A stretch of DNA of 64,000 nucleotides from contig NC_135551.1 in assembly GCF_964340395.1 (NCBI RefSeq), forward strand, positions 13,149,503 through 13,213,502, given 5' to 3'. The DNA is from Glandiceps talaboti. Its lineage: Eukaryota; Hemichordata; Enteropneusta; Spengelidae. Below the pieces are notes generated by a model. That model saw only the letters and a program-made list of their open reading frames with translations, did no database searches and was not told the DNA's origin. The translations under genes and the position numbers were made by a program. Positions 45,401 to 56,795 of the stretch are shown piece by piece; the first letter of the stretch is position 1; every line of letters begins with the position of its first letter.

Positions 45401-47862
45401 GGGAGCCGTCATTATTTATGGACTGGGGGGAGGGGGGGGGGTTCGGAGGAATTTAGGGGGGGGGGGTCACTTAAAAAATGGAGATGGCCGGGGGGGGGGG
45501 GCTACTCAAAAATGTGTTCACAAAACTTCTGTACACGAAAATGGTGAGTAAACTGTAACACCAAATACAATTTTATTGTCAAAATTTCTGAAAAATGAAA
45601 AATATGGTATAGGAAATACACAACGTCATCCCTCAACATTATTTCTGATAATGTACACTATTATTGCAGATGACATACATCGACACCAAAACCCTGTGTA
45701 AATTTAATTCAATTTTACTTTTCACCATCTGCAAATTCACTGGTATTGGCAAAACTGTAAAATAATAACAACAATGCACGCCCTGTCAATCCATAATGGA
45801 CTCAAGCAAACTTTGCACTCCATAATGTACTTGGCTGTCGCCTCGCACAATTATGTCATGCAAAGGTTGCTTTTGCCCAGTATCGGCTGGCAGGGTGTGC
45901 ATTATTGTCTAAATATATAGAAAATGCAATCCCTGAATCACAGTTTTGTAGGATGTCATCTGGCCTGATTGAATTGTTGCAGTACATATACTGGGCATAC
46001 GATCTCACAGAAATGAGAAAACACTGCTATTGCGGATTCCCTTAACCCTTTCTGTATTGGAGAAGAATATGAAACAATACGGATATTCGATTTGTAAATT
46101 ACTACATCATCAGGAAGTAATATTTCTCAATCTAAAATCAAGTTGATATATGGAAAAAACTTGCAGACTAACAAGAAATTTTGCCTTAAAAATGGCGGGA
46201 GAGTTTTCAGTACTGAAAGGGTTAATAGCCGACAAATTAAATTAAGTACGAAGTGATAGACAACTTTGTTTGCTGTGTATAAGAGTCTAGTTGCTAATAT
46301 TAGTATTATGACAAGACCATGGTAACTGTGGTATACATGTACAGGGTACATGGTTTCAAATTGTTATAAGGCTCAAAAACAAAGCACAAGACAGTGTCGG
46401 TGTTTTACAAGGAGTAAAATAAAAGGAGACATGTCTGAAATACGTGTGTAAGATACAATAATGAGAAATGGCATGAAATGGCATGAGACAGCTATAGGAA
46501 ATTTAACCATATGTTTATAGCTGTTACCATACTGGGAAGCAGTTGATATTTAATCAGTTTCTGAAAGATTTGCCTTTTTAAATACCTTGAAAAAATGGAT
46601 GAGGCAATACAGCACACTTATGCCAAACAAGTGTTTGTCTACACTGTTTAGGTGAAACTAATTAACTGCATCAAAACATATGCAGTTGACTGAATTGGAG
46701 TATCAAGATTGCCAGCTCAAATACTATAGTGTATCTAAAATGTTAATCCCTGTCTGTTTTTGAAATCTCCTGAGTGTACTGTAAAAACAATACATCCCAG
46801 CTTTCCATTTTTTTAAATCATTCACTTTAAACTTCTGTAAATACCTCTTTACCATATTTCTTTATATATGAACACAACATCTGAATATAAATTATGAGAA
46901 ATACATAAATGTAACTTTTATAAATAACAAGTGATAAATATATGAAACATTTTAAACATATATTTCCCTGAATGGAAAACTTTCACAACTGAGAGTCAAA
47001 GAGTTCGAAAAATATTTAGATCATCATCATCTAAGTAAAAAAGGAAAGAAAGATGATAAAATGAAAGCAATCATGGCAGACTGTCTCAGGAAATCAAATG
47101 TGGATACCTCAATGTTAAAAAAGCTACTTTATCAACTGAAAGTGAAACAGATGACAATAGTGATGATGATGATGATGTTGTGATCCATGAACTTGATGGT
47201 ACATGTAGTAAAAATGAACATGAACAAAGTAACATTATGATTCAAATCTCAACAGAGTCAGTGGTTGTAACAAGAGGTGGTAGGAGGGCTGGTTCCTGGT
47301 TGAATGCTTTCAATAAGTACACATGACACTTTAAAATTAATGGCCACCATGTCACCATTTTGTAAGTAACTCAGTATCTCAATACATATTTTGCAGTAAC
47401 TAACCAAGTGCACCTCTCCGCAATATCTTGTTATCACCACATGTATAGTACAAGTGATGAATGCCTGTAGTTCATATACCACACATGTATACAATATGAT
47501 TACCTTCATGAGGTGATTTAGTGTCATTTGAATTTGACTTACTTTTAACATATGTATGAATCTTGACCTTGATCTCTCTTTTTTATTTTTTATCAGTTCA
47601 TCAGTTCAGATCACTAACATTTAGAACCTTTGGTAAATTCACATTTTCTGGTAATGGTAGGCAATGATATACAAGTGTATAGATACTTCATGTGTAAATG
47701 ATATGGGGACATGGGGGAAGGGTCATCCAAATTTCTGATGTCAGGGAGGGGGTCATTGATTTTTTTGAGGAAGATTGGGGGGGGGGCACTCGAATTTCCA
47801 TATTTTACAGAACAATTCCTCCGATCCCCCCCCCCCCCGGGCCATAAAAAATGACGGCTCCC
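45401..47862. mobile_element. Harbinger-like transposon 2
   Basis: Left end GGGAGCCGTCATTATTTATG then GACTGGGGGG; right end, read on the minus strand, GGGAGCCGTCATTTTTTATG then GCCCGGGGGG. TAA lies outside both ends (45398-45400 and 47863-47865). The interior is about 2.4 kb, A/T-rich, with a degraded protein-coding stretch at 46971-47326. It shares the end plan (GGGA-CCG-TCA, then a G run) with the element at 29725-31492 but differs in sequence. Confidence 0.75.
46971..47326 (+). pseudogene. SAP-like plus acidic protein remnant inside transposon 2
   Basis: Frame one reads GKLSQLRVKEFEKYLDHHHL then SKKGKKDDKMKAIMADCLRK, which resembles a SAP DNA-binding motif (LxVxELxxYL...GL..xGKK..L). A shift near 47145 leads to frame two, SETDDNSDDDDDVVIHELDG then VVVTRGGRRAGSW, an acidic stretch and a basic end. 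No start codon context or catalytic residues were recognised, so it may be a transposon accessory protein rather than a transposase. Confidence 0.4.
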
Positions 47863-47865
47863 TAA

Positions 47866-48717
47866 GGCTTAATAAAAAAAGTTGCTTGTTTCCGGTTACC
47901 CTACCACACCTAGTTTTTCACGCCGACCCTAAACTCTTTTTGTTATAGTATTTTTGAACAAAATAATAAAATCGCAAGAAATAGTGGATGCGGAAACTGA
48001 AACCAAATTAAAAAGACAATTTAAAACTGTTCTTGCAATATTTAATGGCTGTACATCTGATGACTAACTGAGCTAGACACTAACATATGGAAAAAAATAA
48101 AAAATCTACCTACCCACACAATATTTTTTTACGCCTAAACAGTGAACGTTTTATCACTGCTATTTCATTTCATATATGTCTTTTAACAATTGATATAATT
48201 TTGATTAATAATTCTAAAGGTCGGTTTATTCATCAATGACATCGAAGTGCATTTTTGTTGTTTTTGATAGTGATGCCATTTACAGAATCAATGAATTTTG
48301 GTAATTAAACCATATCTTAAAATGCAAACTTCACATATATTTTGGTACATCATACAGCAAATGTAACAACGTTAATTTACTATAGTATTTTTGATGTAGC
48401 TTTTAGCTTGGATGAGAAATTTGCATAGTTTACGATTTTCGGTAACAAGGCTTTCTCGTTAGAATACAAAATTCAAATTTCATATAATTTTGTAAACACA
48501 TAAACAATAATAAAACGTGTTTGCTGTAGCTAATTACTTAGATTTTAATTGTGATGTGTTATTTGCATAAATAATAATGTTTGATAATTAGGCAATATCT
48601 TTGCCATGTATGCCTTAAATTACAGATACTTTAGTATGTATTGATGGTAGAGAAGTGCTTTTTCATGTACCTTATAACCATAATTGTTCATTAAAATAAC
48701 GATTTTTCAATGCTTCA
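47866..48717. repeat. Spacer with diverged 146-bp family units
   Basis: From about 48290 the blocks 'GGTAATTAAACCATATCTTAA', 'GAAATTTGCATAGTTTACGA', 'AATAATAAAACGTG' and 'ATTTGCATAAATAATAATG' repeat roughly every 130-150 bp, clearly related to the array at 34981-35860. 47866-48290 shows nothing recognised. Confidence 0.55.
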
Positions 48718-50740
48718 ACATTCACAGTTTTATGTAAGTAATTATCAAATTATGGTGTATATCATGCATGATATAGCTGCAGCTCAGAATTGTTCACTCC
48801 AACAATGTGTGTAAGATGAACATCTCTGGTGTTACTTTTGCCCTTACGGTACGCGTTCAGGTTAAATCTGGTCTATTGTTGGGGGGTTTAGTTTATTTAA
48901 TCCATCGCCATTCTATAGAGTAAAGGTCATATTTGATCGAATCAGTGTCTCTTGTAAATGAAGGAGAATGAGTAGAAAATGGTTGTCAATTCTTTTAATG
49001 GTAGCCCCTCCCTAGTGCTCTAAATGTTAGATATATAATCTTCTCGACTGTTCGCTGCATATGCTGCAAGTGTACAATTCCACTGTACAATATTCATTAT
49101 CTTACTTGGAAAATATACAGTCGATTACAGAGACTATAAGAGATTTCTTTACAAGTAGACACAGAGTTTGCAAGAAGAAAGATTGTATTGAACTTTAATA
49201 ACCTATACCAATTGAGATGTATAGCTAGCAGATCTTTTCCCTTCGATCTTGAGTGGGTGGGAGCCATATGTCCTCAATACCTCAGTGTAATCAATTTTGC
49301 TTTCAGTACGTCAGGCGCGCTTATCAATAGAATTAAGGTGTATGCAGTATTGCTATACATACATACAGATGTTTTCTGGTTATGCAGTGAATTGAATCAC
49401 ACTGCTCTTATTGTGATGGTGTATTGTTTTACTCCAAAGGAAACAGATGACATCTATGTATGCCACAACAAAGATGCGGTTGTTTGAATTGTGTATACTC
49501 ACATTACATACGACTCTATTCCATGCCAAAAAAGAAATTGAATTACCAGTCGGTTCTCAAACGTTGTGGTATCGATGGCAAGAGGTATTTTCATTTTCAC
49601 CTTCTTTTAAATGTTGGTTTTAGTATGGTATTTGTTTAAATACAAGAAATGTCAATTTAGGTGATGTTTGGCAATTGGAAGGAAGGATGAGCTTAATACA
49701 ATGACGTTATTTAGTTGCACAACACCAACAAAAGTTAATCACTTTGCATCCCATAATTGAATATATGCAAGGGGAAGTAAAACTTATAGTTCGGTTGAGT
49801 ACATTATTTGCATAACCTTTTCCTGTATGTTTCAAATATTAGATTGGAATGAGTGATCGAGTCTTGTCCTTTCTGCAACTATGTTCATCTTGTAGTATAT
49901 TCTCCAACGAATAATAAATCAATTATGTCTGGTGTATATCTAAATGTTGTTGAAAATGTTTTATTATTTTCACAAAGTACTCATAATATCGGTACACCGT
50001 AAACATGTTGTGGTTGTCTGATCGAAAACTCCAATTACAACTAGTACATTAGTAACTTGGTGACAGATTAAAAACTGAGCTTTTGTTTACACATTCCACT
50101 ACAATACAGATATTAACCACCAATAAAGAAATACAGTTAACATTTATGAGTAATTGATCAAGTCTGGTCAATATATCTTCGGTTATTTGATATAGAAAAT
50201 GTCCTAGATGCAGCTAGTAAAGGTTTAACAGTTTTTTCTCCATATATTACTCTCCATATCTTAAAATGGTTATCGCTCTATTATACTAGATTAGGCTGGA
50301 TAACTATTCCAATGTGACATTATTCTTTTGTCTCGGAATGTGAAAAAGTGAAAACAATATTACATACCAGTATGCAAAATTTCACCACGTCGATATTGCA
50401 TGAACAGATTACTTGCATGTTTATGAGATTTGCCCTTTTTGAGGTATTTTATATGCAATAAATAAAAAAAATGCTATGAAGAGGACATTACGACCGACTA
50501 ATCTAACTTGGGATGCTCATATTCGTGCTCTGGATGATGTCCACTGCATGTCCGGTCGTTCAATCATTTCCCTCGAACGCCAACTATCCAAACGTCATTT
50601 ATCCGAAATTTGGTTTATCCAAACAATGCAATGAATCGGTGCAGGATGCGCAATTTGAGTCTAACACATTGTTGACAAAAATCAAAGTATCCACAAGATG
50701 AGGACTCTGCTGCAATTCCAACACCTTGAAATCTGATGTA
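48718..50740. repeat. Host repeat module, copy 2
   Basis: Collinear with 53503-55714: GTGTATATCATGCATGATAT, AGCTGCAGCTCAGAATT, CCTATACCAATTGAGATG, ATCAATTTTGCTTTCAGT, CTTATCAATAGAATTAAGG, GTTTTCTGGTTAT, GAATTACCAGTCGG, TTTGGCAATTGGAAGGAAGG, CCAAACGTCATTTATCCGAA. Its tail is displaced to 53088-53262 by a foreign block of about 2.35 kb. No conserved reading frame. Confidence 0.75.
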
Positions 50741-53087
50741 CTCCGGAATGGAGACTTATAGATAGGGCTCCGTCTGTTCGTCTGTCCATGCATCCATCTG
50801 TGCATCCATTCGTGCATGTCTGCCTCCATCCATGCGTCCGGATCCAATTCTTAAATAGTACTTGACTGAGTTCCTTCAAATTAAACTTGGTAAATAGATA
50901 ACGAACTATGACGTACATATGCCCGATAATTTGTTTTGGGATATGATGTAATTTAGTCGATGTAGAGCCATTTGATTTGTTATTATGTCATGAGCCATGT
51001 AAACAAGTTCTAAGACAAGACTAATGAACTACCCCATATATATCCAATTGCCATGATAGTTGATAGGGACATTACTTCGGGTGTGTAGAAAAGAAATTGT
51101 TCAAATGAGAATGATTGCATTAGAGATGTGTGTTTTGGGTCAAAAACGTGATTTGTGATGTGTGTAGATACTTAACTGAGCTTAGAAATGAAATGTTCTT
51201 GATGTAATACCAGATTTAAACTGAATGCCTTCAGTTAGGGGAGTCTTGCAATTTCATGATTTATGCAAGAAATGTAGCTCTACATCTGTGATTTTTTCAA
51301 ATCCCAGTGAAAGTTAGTTGTCAAAAACATTGTTCAAATGCCAGGAAAGTTTGCCATCCTTGACTGCATCTGCTTTCCTGACCCCCTACATACCCAGGGA
51401 TATGTACACCCGTTTCCATAGCAAATAATAAACGAAATTGAAACTCGCATAACATTGCCATTATGCATCAGAAAGTTTACACACTTCATGGTATGCATCG
51501 TAACAGTTGAACAACTTTAATACAGTGAAGTGATAAGGTATTATTGCTCTACTTCATCACTGGGTAAAAGTGTATACATTCTTGCTTCGATCAAGATTGA
51601 CAGATGCATCAGCTCCAAATCGTATACATGAGTAAAAGGTGTGAAGTGAGCAGATGTTCATGACTGTATATTTTTTCAAACAAAGCTTACAGATGATGTG
51701 TATTTTTCAGTGCTCACCTCCTTGCTTTGATGTAGTAATCTTCAGATTCAACTAAAATATCAATACAAACACTTAAAACCCCTGACAACAGAGTCTTTCT
51801 CAGTGTAGAATGACAGCGTGTATCCATTCCGTAGCTTCCAGGTTTACCTTACATTGATGTTGGTGTGCACTTTTGAAACAAAGTGCATTTTCATCCAGAC
51901 GATCGAGTGATTAATTACGCAAATTGCTCATTAATATTATTGGGATTTTTACCAAAACTTAACCAGTTCTTGCCATTACACAATGGAACAGTTGTGCTAA
52001 ATTTCGTTTGAATTGACTTGGCCGTTTTGGAGAAAAAGATGACATACATCTCTTCCTTACAAAGAAAAAATCATTAAATCTTTTATGGACTACTTCACAT
52101 CTCAATGTCAATTGCATGAAGATTAACCTATGTGTGAGGTTGCTAGGAAACATTGTTTTTAGCACAGCAGAATTAAATGTTCAATGTTCAAATGAGAATG
52201 TTCTTAGGGGCATGTTGATTTAGATTTGTTCATGACATGATGATTTCATAAGGGATATGCAAATTAAGGCTAAAATGTTTCTTGTTTGGTAGTGTAACAA
52301 ATGGGAATTTTGGTCAAAAACTTAAAGCTCAGAAAGTACTTTGTCAATGACAGTAAAACTTGATGAGATGTTACTAGAAGTGTTATTTTGCATATTTTCT
52401 GTAAAACATTTTGGCCCTAGCAACAATGACCACGCCCATAGCAACAACCAAATGGTTGTGTATTTTTGATCAAATAACAACATTGTGAGGTAGGAAAGTG
52501 AGTAACGTATGGAAATATGACCACGCCCATATAGCAACAGCCAAACGGTGGTGTTTTTCACAAAGATAACAACAGAGATTTTAGACAAGTGAACAAACAT
52601 TCCATAAATGTATGCAAATGTACCTAGCAACAAGACCACGCCCATAGCAACAGATAAATGATTATGCATATCGCAAAGATAACAATAATTAATAGACAAT
52701 TGAATAAACATTCAAGTAGCTATGTAAATGTACCTAGCAACATGACCACGCCCATAGCAACAGTCAAGTGATCAGGTATATTGCAAAGATAACTATATGT
52801 ATTAATAGATAATTGAATAAACATTCATAAAATGTATGTAAATGTGCCTAGCAACAAGACCACACCCATATAAACAGCAAAATGATCACTTATATTGCAA
52901 AGATAACAACAGGCATTAATAGACAAATAAATAAACATTCACAATATGTATGCAAACATTCAATCGACTTTACAGTAACTGTTGTGTTACAATGCTATTG
53001 GCACTGTATTTCATACAATCTAATACGTCACACTACTATGACTGGTGGTAATTATCGGTAAACATCCATTGCGGGGCTGAGTCATTG
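50741..53087. other. Foreign block inside module copy 2
   Basis: Absent from module copies 1 and 3. No gene recognised in 50741-52400. 52410-52960 is a tandem repeat, annotated separately. Ends could not be defined well enough to name an element. Confidence 0.45.
52410..52960 (+). repeat. Tandem array with 'GACCACGCCCATAGCAACA' core
   Basis: Cores start at 52428, 52519, 52634, 52744 and 52858, spaced 91, 115, 110 and 114 bp. Each unit also has CCTAGCAACA before the core and TATATTGCAAAGATAACAA, TTAATAGACAATTGAATAAA and CATTC after it. No open frame. The core resembles half an X-box (GTTGCTATGG on the minus strand) next to a GLI-like GACCACGCC; this resemblance is by eye only. Confidence 0.8.
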
Positions 53088-53262
53088 TCGATGACTGCTT
53101 TTCCTGATACCAGTTGTTTGTTTAGTCGAAGTTTCGTAATATTGCTTTTTAAGCAATCATAATGAGTATCTGTGCAAAATGTTACTACAATTTCAAATTG
53201 CGTTTCATGGAACCCAAACATAAAACCTGGCTGTTCTGTTTGTTAAGTACATCATTAGTATT
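53088..53262. repeat. Displaced tail of module copy 2
   Basis: Matches 19325-19475 and 55640-55710 plus 62437-62500 (ACCAGTTGTTTGTTTAGTC, CAATCATAATGAGTATCTGT, TGTTCTGTTTGTTAAGTACA). Confidence 0.65.
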
Positions 53263-53279
53263 TAAAGTATATTAATATA

Positions 53280-53474
53280 CAATCTGATTAAAATCCGATG
53301 TGGTGAAAGCGGCTAGATGTCCTTATTTACCTCTATTCAACGTGTTGTGACGTTTGTTTTGTTCGGAGTGGGAAGGCGGCGATCACTCCGAACAAAACAA
53401 ACGTCACAACACGATGAATAGAGGTAAATAAGGACATCTAGCCGCTTTCACCACATCGGATTTTAATCAGATTG
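53280..53474. mobile_element. 195-bp near-perfect palindrome, MULE-like MITE
   Basis: Arms 53280-53370 and 53384-53474 are 91 bp each and pair with a single mismatch (90 of 91), around a 13-nt loop (GGAAGGCGGCGAT). The ends are CAATCTGATT/AATCAGATTG. A perfect 9-bp direct repeat, ATTAATATA, lies at 53271-53279 and 53475-53483. A 9-bp target duplication is typical of Mutator-like elements, and hairpin MITEs made only of terminal inverted repeats occur in that group. The near-identity of the arms suggests a recent insertion. Confidence 0.85.
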
Positions 53475-53502
53475 ATTAATATATTAAGTATGCAAGCTTC
53501 AA

Positions 53503-55714
53503 ATTTCACAGTTTTATATATCAATTAGTTTTCCAAAAATGGTGTACATCATGCATGATATAGCTGCAGCTCAGAATTTTGCACTCCATCAATGTGAGTA
53601 GGATTAAAATTTCTGGCGTGTTACTTTTGCCCTTATGGGAGGCATTCAGGTTATATATGGTATATTTTGTTTTGGTTATGTTTATTTAATCTATTGCCAT
53701 GCCATCGAGTAAAGGTCAAACATGACTGAATCAGTGTCTCTTGTAAACGAATGAGACTGAGAAGAAAATGGTTGTCAGTTTTGTTTGGTAGACCCCCGCC
53801 CCTTCCAAGTGCTCCAAACATTGGTTGTGTAACCCTCCCTACCGTTCGCTGCATATGTTACAAATGTAAAATGTAGAATTGCACTGTACAATATTTGTCT
53901 TACATGGAAAAGAGGCAATCGACTACATAGAGTATAAGAGATTTCTTTATAAGTAGAAACGGACTCTGCAAGAGGAAAACATATTGAACTTTAACCTATA
54001 CCAATTGAGATGCATAGCCAACCTTTCTTTTATCTTCAATCGGGGGGGGGGGGGGGGGCTATGTTTCCAATACGCAAGAGAAATCAATTTTGCTTTCAGT
54101 TCATTACGTCAGGAGCACTTATCAATAGAATTAAGGCGTATGCATTATTCCTATTCATATGTACAGGTGTTTTCTGGTTATTCAAGGAATTATATCACAC
54201 TGCTCCTATTGTGATTGTGTATGGTTTTATTCCAAACGGAACAGATGACATATGTCAAAACAAAGACAGGGTTGTTTGAATTGTTATGTATATTATACTC
54301 ACATTGCACGGGTCTGTTGCATACCAACACAAGAACTGAATTACCAGTCGTTTGTGGTATCGATGGCAACAAGTATATTCATTTTCACCTTCTTTAAAGG
54401 GTGGTTTTAGTAGGGTCACGGGGTATTTTTTATGTGTTTATAACACATCAAAATAGTTTACGTCTCCGATCTTGTGTACCCCTTCCCCAAACTCCTTATC
54501 GCCACTTCGTTCGCACCCATCCCATTATCTCCTCGAGGCCACACCCGGAAGTAAATTCTACTGGTTTCCTTATTTTCAGTTGTTATATGGTTGCTATATG
54601 CAGACGTGACTAACCAATTGGATCAGAAATACTGGAGTACCGATGACAACTTTTGAAATGTCAATTCAGGTAATCTTTGGCAATTGGAAGGAAGGATGAG
54701 TTTTATACAATGACGTCATTTAGTCGCATAACACCAACACAACTTATATATATATATAATCGGGTTGCATTTCATATTTAAATGTATACAAGGGGAAGTG
54801 AATATAGTTTGGTCGAGTACATGATTTACCTAACCTTTTTCTGTACCTTTCAAATATTAGATTCAAATAAGTGAGCGAGTCTTGTCCATTCTGCAAATAT
54901 GTTCATCTTGTGGTATATAATTGTCCAACGAAAAATAAATCAAATATGCCTAATGTTTATCTAAATGCATTTTTGATAAAATGTTTTTATTATGTTCAAC
55001 AACTTACTTGTAATATCGTACACCGTATACATGTTGAGGTTGTCTGATCGGAAAATGACATTCCAATTATAACTAGTACATTAGTAACATGGTAACAGCT
55101 TTCGTTCAAAATTAACATATTCCACCACAGATGATATTGACCACCAATAAACAAATACCGTTAACATTTATAATAAATTGGTCACGATTTGGTCAATATA
55201 TCTTTGGTTTCTAGAAAATGTCCCAGATGCGGCTAAGAAAGGTTTAACTGTTTTTTCTACAAATATTCCTCTACATACTTTAGAATGGATATCGCTCCAT
55301 TATACTAGATTAAGCTGGGTAACTATTCCAACATGACATTCTTATTTTGTCTCAGAATGTGAAAAGAGAAAATAATGTCACCTACCTGGATGCATGTTCG
55401 TGAGATTTGCCATTTTTTTACATGGATAAACTATGAGAAAGGCTAGTTTGTGCTCTGGATGATGTCCACTGCATGCATTTCCGTTCGTTCACTCACTGCC
55501 TTCGAACAGCATCTATCCGAACAATACAATGACGGTGGAGGATGCGTGTAACATTAAACATATGTTGACAAAAATCCACAATATGAGGTCTCTGCTGCAA
55601 TGACAACACCTTGAAATCAAAGCTGAACACTTCTGATTTTTTGCTGGTACCTGTCGTGCTGCTTGGTCAAAGTTTAGTTTTTGGGCAATCATAGTGAGTT
55701 CCTGTCCAAAATGA
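53503..55714. repeat. Host repeat module, copy 3 (left part)
   Basis: Collinear with copy 2 at about 4.8 kb spacing. It contains an 18-base G run at 54041-54058 that copy 2 lacks and is cut at its right end by the Ngaro-type element; the tail continues at 62425. Confidence 0.75.
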
Positions 55715-55850
55715 TGTAATTTCAAGAGTTACAACGTATAGACAGAAAGTAATGTGCTTGAGGCACATTGAAGGCGCTCTTGTAGGGAGATGTAAAGTAA
55801 AGGAGAGGTCATTGAGGACAGTCTAAGCCCTGTCACCAAGGAATCGTACG
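55715..55850 (+). repeat. Split direct repeat A1
   Basis: Starts TGTAATTTCAAGAGTTACAA and includes GGCGCTCTTGTAG, TGTAAAGTAAAGGAGAGGTC and CACCAAGGAA. It matches A2 at 61893 with scattered substitutions. Confidence 0.8.
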
Positions 55851-55934
55851 ACTATCGACTTTCCGTCTTTGCGTGTTTTAAGCGATCCGAAAGTCTAACT
55901 TCAGATCATCGATACCTCTTATGACGATGACGTA

Positions 55935-56450
55935 GAATGAGGCAAACCCGCCGCTGCTCGACATCAACATCATTACCCAAGCGAATAACCACCAGTTGCT
56001 AGAATCAATTAACCAGCTAATATCGGAGAAGATGCAGAACCTGAGGGACGAACTACAAGCAGCTCAGGAGGATGTCTTTCAGTAATATCTTGCCGAAATG
56101 AAGAGGCTCAAGCATGCTGAAATGCCCACTTTTAAAAAGAAGTCAAACGAGGACCAATACAAACACAATCTGAAAGTGCATGACGTATTAAAGGAAGCGA
56201 AGGCCAACGTGAAAGGAAAGAAGTTCGATTCAGCCCGAAATAAATTAGGGGGCGAGGAAGCCGACGCAACAACAAATTAAAGAAAAACAGAAGCAGAAAA
56301 GAAGAGCAGTTGGCGATACACACTCAAATGATAACGGAGACACCCAGTCTTTACCTAAAAGACAGAGGACCGGACTTTGCTTTGGTTGCAGCAAACCAGG
56401 CCATTACAGAGCGGAATGCCGATGGTATAGTCGATATCAATACTGCCGGT
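55935..56450 (+). pseudogene. Ngaro gag
   Basis: N-terminal coil (NHQLLESINQLISEKMQNLR, DELQAAQEDV), then the block typical of DIRS-order gag proteins, MPTFKKKSNEDQYKHNLKVH and DVLKEAKANVKGKKFDSA. Stops and a frameshift follow, and a CCHC knuckle ends it: CFGCSKPGHYRAEC at about 56380-56421. Confidence 0.78.
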
Positions 56451-56589
56451 AGGGAGATTTTCGATGCACCTTTTTTGAGCAAACGGTAGTTTTCGAAAAC
56501 TGTACTTTTTCACTTGGCGGGAAATCCGTTGACTCAGGGTGTTGTCACCAGGATACTCCGGGCAAACAACCGGTTATAAAAGTCAGCGG

Positions 56590-56795
56590 TGGTCTGCGGA
56601 AACGCCTAGCAATGTGGCAAAGCATAAAGGCCACGCTATTTCATAAGGGTTACAAATTGCTGCTTCTCACCTCAAATAATCAGTCGGCGATTGAACATAG
56701 TGAATTTGTTGTATGGGAAATTAGAAATTTGCTTATGTGGGGGGAGGGGGGGCGATCCAGGAGGTCAACGTCCGGCCGTTTGTCTCTAACCTGTT
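56590..56795 (+). pseudogene. Ngaro reverse transcriptase, N-terminal piece
   Basis: Encodes RLAMWQSIKATLFHKGYKLL, then NNQSAIEHSEFVVWEIRNLL and, after a G-run expansion that shifts the frame, AIQEVNVRPFVSN. This is the start of a DIRS-type RT up to just before the 'NPL' block, where the insertion begins. Confidence 0.7.

Noticed and set aside
50741-52400. Search for host exons in the block between module parts
   Set aside because: Only short unconserved frames without splice-site support were found.
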